From contig CATNEN010000039.1 in the NCBI GenBank assembly GCA_950097015.1, positions 3,608,001 to 3,672,000 on the forward strand: a stretch of DNA of 64,000 nucleotides, in the 5' to 3' direction. The position numbers were made by a program, and so were the translations under genes. Every line of letters starts with the position of its first letter. The first letter of the stretch is position 1. The stretch comes from Macrostomum hystrix. Taxonomy: Eukaryota; Platyhelminthes; Macrostomidae. Shown here one piece after another: positions 1 to 9,999 of this stretch. The notes beneath the pieces are model-generated. The model had not been told where the DNA came from, searched no databases, and was given only the letters and a program-made list of their open reading frames with translations.

Positions 1-174
1 CCGTCTCCACGTCTAAAATCGCACCCACTTCTTCAGGCGATAACTCCCTGAGTTGATTATCACTGTTCGCTTCGGCGGCCAAATCGGATACAAGGGCGTC
101 CAAAACGCCGTTGTCCAACGCACGACTGTGTCCAATTCCAGGTACCGGCAGGCCGGTGTATTGCCCGATGAAAA
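1..174 (-). CDS. possible partial coding exon running off the left edge
   Basis: On the minus strand one frame stays open from about position 174 to the edge and reads like protein: a Gly/Pro stretch (GQYTGLPVPGIGHSRALDNG) followed by an acidic, helix-like part ending in ELSPEEVGAILDVET. I do not recognise the family. The upstream end overlaps a dispersed motif that recurs near 1905-1940 and, inverted, near 4645-4670, so this may be part of a repeat or transposon. No acceptor or start codon is convincing. Low confidence. Confidence 0.25.
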
Positions 175-820
175 AAGTGAGCCGCCGTTGTGGGTCAAAA
201 GTGTCTCAACTCCGCTAAGTGCAGCACTCAGTTAGCTATTTTAAGAGTGGTAAGAGTTGAGACGCTTTAGCCACTTTTAACCCCAAATGTCAAACGCGGA
301 CCGCGATTTCGGGTCAAAAACGTCTTAAAAACGGATCATATGAGCCGCTTGAGCCGCCAGTTGGGGGGTGGTGTACGTGGGGCCGGGGTTGGCGCATGGT
401 TGTGCGTACATTACTGGGGTTGGTGTGGCAGGGAAACCCCAGCTGGTCATGTGGGTTATAGATGGCTTAAAAACGGGTCAATTATGGCTGTGGCGTCTCA
501 AATGTTGCTTAGAAGTTTTCAATGCGGCTAAAGTGTTGGTTAAATGATGGTTAAGCGGCTCAACTGGTGGATTCCCGCAAAAAGTCACGTGACAGCTGTG
601 GCCGGATGGATAATGTACAAATAAGTGGGCCATGAGGCTCAAGTACTGGTTAAAAGTTGTGCATTCGGCTCAAATACTGCTTAAAAGTTGCTTAAATACG
701 GCTCAAATACTGCTTAAAAGTTGCTCATGCGGCTCAAAAAGTGCTTAAAAGTTGCTTATCCGGCTCAAATACTGCGTAAAAGTTGCTTGTCCGTAACAGC
801 TGCTAGTAGTTCAGCTAGTA
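175..820. repeat. dispersed and degenerate tandem repeat region
   Basis: No gene is supported here. From about 600 to 790 a degenerate unit of roughly 37 bp built on GGCTCAAATACTGCTTAAAA recurs about five times. The same vocabulary (CATATGAGCCG, AAAAGTTGCT) occurs in inverted orientation at 4430-4660, so the two blocks are diverged copies of one repeat family on either side of the BEN-domain pseudogene. Confidence 0.5.
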
Positions 821-1014
821 GTGCTTGACGCTCCTTTTAATTTAAGTGAAAAGAAGATTTTGAAAGAGTTATGTCGCGCAAATAGTTATGCATTTGTTTG
901 CTATTATTGGTATGTAGAACATGCTGGTTTTATTGAGCGTAGCGTTTATTTAGGCATATATATGTATATACGTATGTAAACAGCATCGAAAAACAATCGG
1001 CCTATCAACTGGGA

Positions 1015-1340
1015 TCCATTGGGATGGACTAGCAATCCATTCTGTTTATTCTATCCATTGGGATGGACAAGCAATCCAATATTTTTATTCTATCCATTGG
1101 GATGGACAAGCAATCCAATCTTTTTATTCTATCCATTGGGATGGACTAGCAATCCAATCTTTTTATTCTATCCATTGGGATGGACAAGCAATCCATTCTG
1201 TTTATTCTTTTCATTGGGATGGACTAGCAATCCATTCTGTTTATTCTTTTCATTGGGATGGACTAGCAATCCATTCTGTTTATTCTTTTCATTGGGATGG
1301 ACTAGCAATCCATTCTGTTTATTCTTTTCATTGGGATGAA
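1015..1340. repeat. 39-bp minisatellite, about 8 copies
   Basis: Eight near-identical 39-bp units built on GGGATGGACTAGCAATCCAT, with two variants (Y-type TATTCTATCC and F-type TATTCTTTTC) grouped in the left and right halves. Because 39 is a multiple of three, the array is open as a 13-residue peptide repeat. There is no other coding signal. Confidence 0.9.
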
Positions 1341-1369
1341 GTCCCAATTGAATGGCCTATAAGTTTGAT

Positions 1370-1720
1370 TAGGAAACAAAGCAAACAGAAAAACAAAAGC
1401 AAACAGAAAAACAAAAGTAAACAGAAAAATAAAGCAAACAGAAAAACAAAGCAAACAGAAAAACAAAGCAAACAGAAAAACAAAGCAAACAGGAACATAA
1501 ACAAGCAGCAAAAAGCAATGCAGAATAAAGCAATCGTCACCAATAAGCAATAAGCAAGAAGGAAATATGCAATGAGCAATAAGAAATTAGCAATAGGCAA
1601 TAAGCAATAAGGAAATATGCAATATAAAGCAATAAGAAATTGGTATTAAGCAATAAGAAGTTAGCAATAGGCAATAGGCAATAAGCAATAAGCAATATAG
1701 AAAAGAACAAAAAATGTTAG
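1370..1720. repeat. A-rich short tandem repeats
   Basis: Two adjoining irregular arrays. The first (about 1375-1495) is a 16-18 bp unit of the form AAACAGAAAAACAAAGC. The second (about 1540-1700) is a shuffled GCAATAAGCAATAAG motif. No coding signal is seen. Confidence 0.75.
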
Positions 1721-1982
1721 TAAAGGAAAGCAAGAAAGTGGGGACTGCGCAGATGGAGCCAATTAGAGTGTAGGCGAGAGCTTCATTTCTTACTATTTCT
1801 ATGCTTCCTAATAAAGACTAGCTAAGCAATTGAAGGCAGGCCCGACCTGTTCGCCTCATCCGACCCGACCTGGGGAAGAGCGACAGCCCAAACCACACCT
1901 ACCTGATAAAAAAAGTGAACCGCCTTTGTGGGTCAAAATTGGGGGAAGACCTGGGGGAAGAGCGGCGGCGCAGACCACACCA

Positions 1983-2032
1983 TTCCATGTCATGGAACAT
2001 TCCATGGAATAACATTACATGTTATTCCATGG
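1983..2032. repeat. two perfect palindromes next to the BEN pseudogene stop
   Basis: A 7-bp stem (TTCCATG/CATGGAA, 1-nt loop) at 1983-1997 is followed by a perfect 14-bp stem, CCATGGAATAACAT at 2002-2015 pairing with 2019-2032 across a 3-nt loop. The TAA stop of the acidic-tail frame of the BEN pseudogene lies in the second arm (2022-2024, minus strand). Confidence 0.8.
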
Positions 2033-3209
2033 CCTCCTCATCTGACCCGTCGTCACTTTCTTCTTCAAAATCATCAACAACGGCTGCTCCGGCTGCTTCG
2101 GCAGCGGCTTCGGCTGCGGCCCCGGATGCGTCGGCAGCGGCTCCGGAGGCGTCGGCAGCGGCTCCGGCTGCAGCGTCAGCGGCTCCCACTGCGCCTGCGT
2201 CGGCACCCTTGCTTTTTTTGGAGTGCTGGTAGGCGGGCGGAGGGCACGGCGATGAGTCTCCGTGAGGCGCCGGAAGATATCATGCACCTCCCGCTCGCAC
2301 TTTGACAAGCCAGCCTCGCTCAGCAGTTAGCTGGAGACGGCCTGCCGCTTGTCGAATGGTGCGGCCATACGACCTTCACCTCCGCGGCTCTTGCCCTTGT
2401 ACGTGCAGGACCGAATCTCCTCTTCGGAAAATACGGCCTGCAGCAGTTTGCGTATCAAAAGGCGGCGAGTGGCATCTGTCCTATTGGCCTTATACTCGGC
2501 CAGAGCGGCTGCAAGAAGGGACCAGCCTGCCGGGGTAACCTGTGAGATATTTTGCGAGAAGACCCAGATGACAAGGAGTGGTGACAAGGACGGCTTTTAA
2601 TACTGGCAAAATATTTTTGCCTCCTCACCAAAACCGAGCTGCCAGACATGAGCCGCTGGGTGCAGCTGGTGGCAGAACGGGCTGCAGCTGGCTTCTGACT
2701 GGAGTATCCTGCAGTCACTCCGGAGTCACTGACTCCCTGGCTGATCGGAGTCAGCGCAAGGTCGAAGAGGTCGCTGGGCAGCTGGGCAGGCTGAGAATCA
2801 TCTGCAGCGCAAGCGCCACGGCTGCCGAGCTTCCCGGCAGGAACAGCTCGGAGCTGTTCCACCAGCGCAGCCACGGATGCCAGTCCGTTGGCCAAATGTG
2901 CGCTGTCGCGCTGCTGCTCCGAATGCAGTGCGTCGATGACACTGCGCAGGCGATCGATCTCGCCCCGCAGCTCATCCTGTACAGCAATAGACTTTGCCAG
3001 CTCATCTCGCAGCTGACTGGCTTCAGCTGCAGTACGGCTGACCGTATCTCGCATGCTGCTGGGGACCCTGGTCGGGTCGGCGCCATCTCGATGATGACCT
3101 GGTCCAACAATGCAGACCAGTCAATCGGACTGCCGTCACTGCCTTGGGCCATCTGTAAACTAGCGTAGTTACAGGCTACTAGCTTGTCAGCTCGAGTCAG
3201 ACCAAGCAC
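2022..3209 (-). pseudogene. BEN-domain protein, broken reading frame
   Basis: Read on the minus strand, pieces in different frames give one plausible protein. The N-terminus is MAQGSDGSPIDWSALLDQV. A coiled coil follows (about 3050-2860, residues such as ELAKSIAVQDELRGEIDRL). Next is a BEN-like domain (about 2560-2330, with RRLLIRKLLQAVFSEEEIRS and then a basic Lys/Gly stretch), and last an Ala-rich linker ending in an acidic tail, DDFEEESDDGSDEEAME. BEN domains bind DNA and often act in chromatin repression. The frame is broken about four times: near 3065 between N-terminus and coil, near 2600 between coil and BEN, by an in-frame TAA at 2327-2329, and at a run of seven T at 2213-2219. I read it as a decayed gene. 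Assembly errors or unusual splicing are alternatives. Confidence 0.6.
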
Positions 3210-4260
3210 ATTCGAATGTCAAATACCTCAAATAGCTATGCGACCATGCATGCTGTCGTATAAACGGCCCAGTAATAAAAGGATTTAAAACAAAGGCTTA
3301 AAAGGATTAAAACAGTAGCACACTCAGTGCTTCAAAGCGTCCAAGCTGGGCAACTTTTCGGGTATAAAATCGGTTTGCGAAAACATTTACTTACGAAAAA
3401 TTTCAAGTGTTGGATTTAAAATGTTCAATTTAAAAAAGACAATCACAAACTGGGAGGGATAAAATAAATATTAAAATTTTTTGTTCGTCTTTACTTCGCA
3501 CCGATAGAGTGGAAAGGATAAAATAATGATAAATAGACAGTTGTCCTAATTTGGGATCACATCCGAGTAATAATTCTGTCTGACCTAAACACATCTAACG
3601 TACAACCCAAAAAATAAACTCCAGCTGTCTTCAGAGTCAACACGCGCAACTGCGTCCATCACTCACTTTTATTTGCTTCGCAACAGATTCCAGTAGCTTG
3701 CAATAGTTTCGAGTACAGTTGAATACACATTTGGTAGCTCCGAATAGTTTCGAGTACATTTGAATAAACATTGGGTAGCTTCGAATAGTTTCGAGTAGTT
3801 TCGAATAGTTTCGAGTACAGTTGAATACACATTGGGTAGCTTCAAATAGTTTCGAGTAGTTTCGAATAGTTCCGAATAGTTTCGAGTACAGTTGAATAAA
3901 CATTAGTTAGCTTAGAACAGCTTCGAATAGTTAGGAATACTTTTAAGTACAGTAACATACATTATGCGCTGTTCGAATAGTTTCATGCATGTGCAGTACG
4001 TTGAAGCACACACATTATTATAATAATATTTTGGGTACCTGTTGCTTCGATCACTGCTGTACGCACCTGCAGGTTCGACTACTACGTTTGGAGTACTTCC
4101 ATGTATGGAACCAGTCATATGATGCAGACTGGAATACCTTGCAGGGTAAAATAGCAATATATATTACTGTTACATATCACAGTTACGAGTACATGCAATA
4201 AGTATATTAAAATATATTAGCTCACAGAAACTCACTTGCGACTCTTTTGCATCCATTGAG
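3210..4260. other. AT-rich non-coding stretch with degenerate TTCGAATAG repeat
   Basis: No gene seen. At about 3690-3910 a degenerate repeat of TTCGAATAGTTTCGAGTA words recurs a dozen or more times with interspersed GTACAGTTGAATAAACATT. The rest is unremarkable AT-rich sequence. It probably lies within an RPF2 intron, because the only RPF2 exon visible is the last one at 5188. Confidence 0.6.
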
Positions 4261-4261
4261 C

Positions 4262-4430
4262 AGTGCGAGCCACTTGAGACACTTGACCAGCAGTTGAGCA
4301 GCTTTACCCACTTGAGACACTTGACCAGCAGTTGAGCAGCTTTACCCACTTGAGACACTTGACCAGCAGTTGAGCAGCTTTACCCACTTGAGACACTTGA
4401 CCAGCCATTGAGCGGTTAGAGCCACTTGAG
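4262..4430. repeat. 38-bp minisatellite, about 4 copies
   Basis: Units built on CACTTGAGACACTTGACCAG repeat every 38 bp about four times and then decay into related GAGCCACTTGAGCCAC words that continue to about 4510. Confidence 0.8.
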
Positions 4431-4948
4431 CCACTTTTTAAACGTACTTGAGCCATCAAACACATATGACCAACTTTTAGGCCGCGTAAGCCTCGAGAGC
4501 CGCTGAAAAGTTAAGCAACTTTTGAGCAACTTTTTAAACACTTTAGACACTTCACCCGCACAGGTGGCTCTAAAATTCTTAAATACGGTCCAAACTGCAA
4601 AAAAATTGCGCAAATACGGGTCAAGCGTCTCATATGAGCCGTAAATGACCCACCACGGCGGCTATCAGAGTTCATCGGGTTGGTTAAACAATCGTCCACG
4701 GCCACGCAGTTGACACACAAAGTCGATCTCCTCGCGCTCCAGACCGTTAATCTCTCCTCCCTCTATACAGGAGTAGTCTATCATGTGTATGCGTTCTATA
4801 AATAGAATGAACTGGAGTGACACGTAAGATGGAATGAAAACGATATTTCTGTCTAGCTGTTCTATCTGACAAGAGAGATGATTCTCTATCGAACTCAAAG
4901 GCTTTTCTGGAACTGTATTCTAGAAATTTGTCTATGGTTAATAGTGGG

Positions 4949-5102
4949 GGCTCTGCCCCCACACCCCGTCAAAGGAGCAGAAGGCTTTTCTTCCATAGAA
5001 TATCATTTTCTAGCGGGCCAAGAAACGTGACTTGTTCTTCGTTTCCATTCAAACCAATGCAGTTTGCTTCGCGGGCCGAGGAATAACGTTTCTCGGCCCG
5101 CC
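4949..5102. repeat. two GC-rich hairpins just upstream of the RPF2 exon
   Basis: A perfect 8-bp stem, GTGGGGGC / GCCCCCAC with a 3-nt loop, lies near 4950-4970. A perfect 10-bp stem, GCGGGCCGAG / CTCGGCCCGC with an 11-nt loop, lies near 5072-5102. Both stand out in AT-rich surroundings inside the inferred intron and may be ends of a mobile element, but no element boundary is clear. Confidence 0.6.
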
Positions 5103-5187
5103 CTTAGAATCAAGAAGGAATACTAATCCTTCACGCTGTCTATAAAGCCTGAAGGATTCATATATTCTTCCATTCAACCCCCCGCAG

Positions 5188-5554
5188 ATCCTACCGCATC
5201 TTGCTGAAGAACTCCGGCTCCAAAATTCCGCGGGTTGAGCTGCAGGAGATGGGGCCGAGGCTGAACCTGCGGCTCAGGCGGCACCGTCTGGCCGGGCCGG
5301 ACCAGTTTAAGCAGGCTCGCCGCCAGCCTAAGGTGGCGCTGGTCAAGAAGATCAAGAACATTGTGCCCAAGGATGGGCTGGGCAATCGGCTGGGTCGGGT
5401 GCACGTCGGTCGGCAGGAGTTGGACAAGCTGCAGACCAGGAAAGTCAAGGCTCTGAAACGGCCGGCCGGCGATGCGGCCGCCTCCGACCCGGCCAAGAAG
5501 AAGGCAAAGAAGCGCAGATTTTCGGACAATAAGAAGCGAAAAAATAAGGCCTGA
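5188..5554 (+). CDS. RPF2: RPF2 (ribosome production factor 2), last exon
   Basis: This exon encodes the C-terminal 121 residues of the Brix-domain protein RPF2. With RRS1, RPF2 helps load the 5S RNP onto the pre-60S ribosome in the nucleolus. Visible family features are SYRILLKNSG and KIPRVELQEMGPRL at the end of the Brix domain, a GLGNRLGRVHV segment, the LDKLQTRKVKALKRPA motif and a lysine-rich tail (KKKAKKRRF) that fits nucleolar targeting. The exon starts after a CCCCCGCAG acceptor with one base of a split codon and ends at TGA. An AATAAA lies 170 bp downstream. I do not see the upstream exons between 1 and 5187, so the preceding intron probably runs past the left edge. Confidence 0.88.
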
Positions 5555-5721
5555 TGTAGGTCTGTAAATCTGTCCGCCTATATCCTCTTCATACTACTTC
5601 CAGTTAGTGAGGCAGTATGCGCATTGTCATTTTTTGCTACTTTGACACGGCATTTTTAACGTTGAGTAGAGATCCTGTTGGCAGTTTAAAAAAGCGAGTT
5701 TCTCCAATTTAAACTTTATGA

Positions 5722-5727
5722 AATAAA
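5722..5727 (+). promoter_or_regulatory. probable polyadenylation signal of RPF2
   Basis: AATAAA about 170 bp after the RPF2 stop codon, before the 30-bp minisatellite begins. Confidence 0.55.
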
Positions 5728-5816
5728 GAAGGAAGCAGGATGAATTGAACCCATTGCTCTAGTGAATTGATTAAGGCGTGCATATTCTGTTACATATTTT
5801 CATTTATTTACATATC

Positions 5817-6362
5817 TTAGCTGGAACTGGAAGCGCAGCTAGAATCGTAATAGGAACTGGAAGCGCAGCTAGAATCGTAATAGGAACTGGAAGCGCAGCT
5901 AGAATCGTAATAGGAACTGGAAGCGCAGCTAGAATCGAAATAGGAACTGGAAGCGCAGCTAGAATTGTAGCAGGAACTGGAAGCGCAGCTAGAATTGTAG
6001 CAGGAACTGGAAGCGCAGCTAGAATCGTAGCAGGAACTGGAAGCGCAGCTAGAATCGTAGCAGGAACTGGAAGCGCAGCTAGAATCGTAGCAGGAACTGG
6101 AAGCGCAGCTAGAATTGTAGCAGGAACTGGAAGCGCAGCTAGAATTGTAGCAGGAACTGGAAGCGCAGCTAGAATTGTAGCAGGAACTGGAAGCGCAGCT
6201 AGAATTGTAGCAGGAACTGGAAGCGCAGCTAGAATTGTAGCAGGAACTGGAAGCGCAGCTAGAATTGTAGCAGGAACTGGAAGCGCAGCTAGAATTGTAG
6301 CAGGAACTGGAAGCGCAGCTAGAATTGTAGCAGGAACTGGAAGCGCAGCTAGAATCGTAGGA
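5817..6362. repeat. 30-bp minisatellite, 18 copies
   Basis: Eighteen nearly perfect 30-bp units containing GGAACTGGAAGCGCAGCTAG. A variant position (ATAATA versus GTAGCA) splits the array into a left block of four and a right block. Both strands stay open because 30 is a multiple of three. It lies between RPF2 and TIM29 and looks non-coding. Confidence 0.92.
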
Positions 6363-6479
6363 GAAAGAGCGTTGGCGATTTCTCACCGGACTACTTGTGG
6401 CCTTGTTTAAAGCGAACTATTTGCATCAAAAATCCTTCCCACGTGTTTACAGTGGCTCACCACAGAGCAGATTAAGCCA

Positions 6480-7115
6480 ATGGCTCAAGCCACTTTGATA
6501 CGACGCCTCAGCCGCGGCCTGAGCGGCACCGCCGCAGCGGTGGACCAGCAACAGAAATCTGTGAGCTTCTGGCGGCGTCAGGCGTCAAATCTGTCCGACT
6601 ATGTTCGCCGATTGCTAGTTGATTATCGACAGGCTACAGCTGAGGCTTTGGCCGATATGGAATCTGCGCCGAGGAAAACCCTGGCCTATCTATTTTTAGC
6701 CTCTCTAGGCATTGTAGCCTGGCGGGGAAATCCTAGCTTCGCCGACTATGCCAACCAGTTAAAGGCGTGCAGCCTGAAGCTGGGCGAATTGTCCCCGGCT
6801 GTGCGCAGTCCGCGCTGCTCCAAATTCGTGCACCGACTGTGCCAGCTCAGGGATGCCCAGCAGTTGCGTCGGTTAAATCTCGGATTTCTTTCGTTGCTAT
6901 GGGCAACTGAGCTGAGCTCGGATTGCCGCCTGCCGGATCACACCTGCGAGCATTTGAAGCCTAGATGGAGTCGGATGAGGCCGGTGGATGTTGGCTGCTT
7001 CTCCAAGTGGATTCTGCTGTCAGGTGCGCTGACAGATTGTGACATCAACGAAGCGGAGTGGAATGAGATCAGACAATCTCCAGCTGATCCTGTCATTAGT
7101 GACGCGTGGAGCTGA
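6480..7115 (+). CDS. TIMM29: TIM29, mitochondrial inner-membrane translocase subunit
   Basis: A single-exon frame of 211 residues. TIM29 is a metazoan subunit of the TIM22 carrier translocase of the inner mitochondrial membrane. The N-terminus is rich in Arg and hydroxylated residues (LIRRLSRGLSG), as in a matrix-targeting sequence. One hydrophobic segment follows at about residues 68-84 (LAYLFLASLGIVAW). The conserved core is visible in FVHRLCQLRD, RRLNLGFLSLLW, HLKPRWSRMRPVDVGCF and the family hallmark DCDINEAEW. The protein is shorter than the human one (about 260 aa), ending about 17 residues after that motif. The start ATG is preceded by several AG dinucleotides with pyrimidine tracts, so it could follow a cis or trans splice. 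A 27-bp minisatellite begins within 20 bp of the stop. Confidence 0.87.
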   Translation: MAQATLIRRLSRGLSGTAAAVDQQQKSVSFWRRQASNLSDYVRRLLVDYRQATAEALADMESAPRKTLAYLFLASLGIVAWRGNPSFADYANQLKACSLKLGELSPAVRSPRCSKFVHRLCQLRDAQQLRRLNLGFLSLLWATELSSDCRLPDHTCEHLKPRWSRMRPVDVGCFSKWILLSGALTDCDINEAEWNEIRQSPADPVISDAWS

Positions 7116-7130
7116 GACTTCGCCTTTGCC

Positions 7131-7465
7131 ATGCCCCTCGGTGCCGCGATTGTCACCCTCCCCCTCGGTGCCGTGCCCCAACTGTCACCCTCCCCCTCGG
7201 CGCCTCGATTGTCAACCTCCACCTCGGCGCCTCGATTGTCACCCTCCCCCACGGTGCCCCAATTGTCGCCCTCCCCCTCGGTGCCCCGATTGTCACCCTC
7301 CCCCTCGGTGCCCCAACTGTCACCCTCCCCCTCGGTGCCCCAATTGTCACCCTCCGCCTCGGTGCCTCGATTGTCAACCTCCCCCTCGGTGCCCCGATTG
7401 TCACCCTCCCCCTCGGTGCCCCAATTGTCGCCCTCCCCCTCGGTGCCCGATTGTCACCCTCTGCT
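7131..7465. repeat. 27-bp minisatellite, about 12 copies, in the TIM29 3' flank
   Basis: Units built on CCCGATTGTCACCCTCCCCC repeat every 27 bp. The sequence is open in several frames on both strands (a 9-residue repeat), which explains the long apparent proteins there. It probably lies in the 3' UTR of TIM29. Confidence 0.9.
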
Positions 7466-7750
7466 CTGCTTTCTGGCCTCCTCAAAGTTACTTTACCCTC
7501 TTCCACTCACGGAGGAGGGCCGAAATATTTAATTTAATTCGCTTTCATGCATGCGCTTCTTGAACTGAAATCAAGTCGCATTTTGGAAATATACTTTTTC
7601 TATTTGTTGTTACTTATCAATGCCAGCTTATCGCGTAATACGTTTTGCTTTTTTATTCCATTTTAAGAAGCATAGAATTTGAGCTGACAATTTTTTTATA
7701 AAATATTTTTCATAGTCCTTCAGCTCCGCTTTGCCAACCATTCCAGCCGC

Positions 7751-7756
7751 GCAGCC
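7751..7756 (+). promoter_or_regulatory. splice acceptor two bases before the C9orf85 start codon
   Basis: A pyrimidine-rich stretch ends in GCGCAG followed by CC and the ATG at 7757. An acceptor this close to a start codon fits spliced-leader addition or a non-coding first exon. No leader exon is visible nearby. Confidence 0.4.
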
Positions 7757-9316
7757 ATGAGCTCCCAGCGGGGTAACTCCAATCGCAGCCGGGCTCAGAA
7801 GCATCAGAACAGCCACGCCTTCAAAAACAGCATGCACGACACGTCCCGCCGAACTAAGACCGTCAACCAGCTGAACTTTGGCGGCCTGACTTGTCAGCGC
7901 TGTAAGGACATTCTCGACTGGAAGGTGAAGTACAAAAAGTATAAAGTGCTCAGCCAGCCGAGGAAATGCGTCCGCTGCGAGGGCCGCTGCATTCAGAGCG
8001 CTTATTTCACTGTGAGTACCGATGCTCACAACAGAACGGTCTGCTCCACTAGAGAATCGCCTCAAACTCGCCATAGAGAATCGCCTCAACCTCGCCATAG
8101 AGAATCGCCTCAACCTCCCCATAGAGAATCGCCTCAACCTCGCCATAGAGAATCGCCTCAACCTCCCCATAGAGAATCGCCTCAACCTCGCCATAGAGAA
8201 TCGCCTCAACCTCGCCATAGAGAATCGCCTCAACCTCCCCATAGAGAATCGCCTCAACCTCCCCATAGAGAATCGCCTCAACCTCCCCATAGAGAATCGC
8301 CTCAACCTCCCCATAGAGAATCGCCTCAACCACCCCATAGAGAATCGCCTCAACCTCGCCATAGAGAATCGCCTCAACCTCGCCATAGAGAATCGCCTCA
8401 ACCACCCCATAAGAGAATCGCCTCAACCTCGCCATAGAGAATCGCCTCAACCACCCCATAGAGAATCGCCTCAACCTCGCCATAGAGAATCGCCTCAACC
8501 TCGCCATAGAGAATCGCCTCAACCACCCCATAGAGAATCGCCTCAACCACCCCATAGAGAATCGCCTCAACCTCCCCATAGAGAATCGCCTCAACCTCGC
8601 CATAGAGAATCGCCTCAACCTCGCCATAGAGAATCGCCTCAACCTCGCCATAGAGAATCGCCTCAACCTCGCCATAGAGAATCGCCTCAACCTCCCCATA
8701 GAGAATCGCCTCAACCTCCCCATAGAGAATCGCCTCAACCTCGCCATAGAGAATCGCCTCAACCTCCCCATAGAGAATCGCCTCAACCTCCCCATAGAGA
8801 ATCGCCTCAACCACCCCATAAGAGAATCGCCTCAACCTCCCCATAGAGAATCGCCACAACCTTCCCATAGAGAATCGCCTCAACCTCCCCATAGAGAATC
8901 GCCACAACCTCCCCATAGAGAATCGCCCATTTCAAACCCAGGTGTGCCAGAAGTGCGCCAAGGACCGGGCCGAGTGCCAGAAGTGCGGACAGCAGCGCGA
9001 GCTGACGCCCGCGCCGGCGCCGACTTTGGAAACAAGCCAGACAGGCGCTGCAGCCACAGCCGCCAACCTGGAGTCGGAGATGCAGCAGCTCAGGGAGCGG
9101 GATAAGCGCACCTTTCTGCGCCTGCTGCAGGCAGAAAGATTTGAAACTTCAGCTGAGGCGACCGCCTGGATTCGCCGGCGCCTCGGCGAGGGGGAATCGG
9201 ATGATCGGGATGACGATGAAGATGATGATGAGGATGAGGATGACGGTGATCAAGGCTCCGAAGGTGAAGTGGACAACACTGACGACGATGAGGAAAGGCT
9301 GAATTGTGGCTCGTAG
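7757..9316 (+). CDS. C9orf85: C9orf85 homologue (DUF2039 family), two exons
   Basis: Exons 7757-8011 and 8942-9316 join in phase to give 209 residues. The N-terminus SSQRGNSNRSRAQKHQN matches the start of animal C9orf85, a conserved protein of unknown function. Four cysteine pairs follow (CQRC, CVRC, CQKC, CQKC), suggesting zinc binding. The C-terminal part holds a helix (LRERDKRTFLRLLQAERF) and a long Asp/Glu tail (DDRDDDEDDDEDEDDGD). The donor is ACT|GTGAGT and the acceptor CCCAG|GTGTGC. The join restores the third cysteine pair, which strongly supports the gene model. The intron is 930 bp and is almost entirely a 24-bp minisatellite. An AATAAA lies at 9454. Confidence 0.88.
8053..8932. repeat. 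24-bp minisatellite filling the C9orf85 intron
   Basis: About 36 units of 24 bp with the core ATAGAGAATCGCCTCAAC and a variable end (CTCGCC, CTCCCC or CACCCC). Two units, near 8409 and 8820, share a one-base insertion (CATAAGAGAATCG), suggesting an internal duplication of about 411 bp. The repeat is open in several frames but is spliced out in the gene model. Confidence 0.93.
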
Positions 9317-9453
9317 CACTTTGAAGTCCTGAAATTGGCGGATACGTAGAATAATATATATGCTAATCTAGAGGGTGATAATTATTAGGTAGCGAGTCCC
9401 AATGACTGCTGTTTTTCCTGGGCTGCCTTGTCGATACTTGAACTGTTGGTATA

Positions 9454-9459
9454 AATAAA
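9454..9459 (+). promoter_or_regulatory. probable polyadenylation signal of the C9orf85 homologue
   Basis: AATAAA about 140 bp after the stop codon in AT-rich sequence. Confidence 0.5.
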
Positions 9460-9601
9460 CAAACTATAGTATGTGCATATTCATCATTTTAATGCAATCG
9501 ATTTCACTGGAATAATTAGTGTTTTTGCTTTATTTTATTTATTTTTAGAATTGAGTACTTAAACTTTTTTTGCCTGAGACCTCTCCCAGGCTTCTGAGGT
9601 G

Positions 9602-9880
9602 AGATCTCATGGCTGCCATTCCAGGGTATTGGGGGTGGATCTCATGGCTTCCATTCCAGGGTATTGGGGTGAGATCTCATGGCTTCCATTCCAGGGTATT
9701 GGGGTGAGATCTCATGGCTTCCATTCCAGGGTATTGGGGGTTGATCTCATGGCTTCCATTCCAGGGTATTGGGGGTGGATCTCATGGCTTCCATTCCAGG
9801 GTATTGGGGGTGGATCTCATGGCTTCCATTCCAGGGTATTGGGGGTGGATCTCATGGCTTCCATTCCAGGGTATTTGTGC
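9602..9880. repeat. 35-bp minisatellite, about 8 copies, upstream of the SDR
   Basis: Units built on GATCTCATGGCTTCCATTCC repeat every 35 bp, with GGGGGT / GGGGTG variants. The array runs in frame into the SDR sequence and supplies an in-frame ATG at 9784, but I regard that as chance and treat the array as non-coding. Confidence 0.9.
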
Positions 9881-9999
9881 TAGATGTCACGGCTGCCATC
9901 GGGGGAGATTCAGCCAATGTCATTCATTTTCTAAGTGGAAATCTCTCATCTGCAAGCAGCGAAAGGCGATCCACCAGGGCCGCTGTCACCCATCCGCAG

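Noticed and set aside
5778-6410. GTGSAARIVA repeat frame of 210 residues between RPF2 and TIM29
   Set aside because: A 30-bp minisatellite open on both strands with no flanking coding sequence.
9784-9999. In-frame ATG in the 35-bp minisatellite as start of the SDR
   Set aside because: It would add over 70 repeat-derived residues unlike any SDR; an upstream exon joined at 9999 is more likely.
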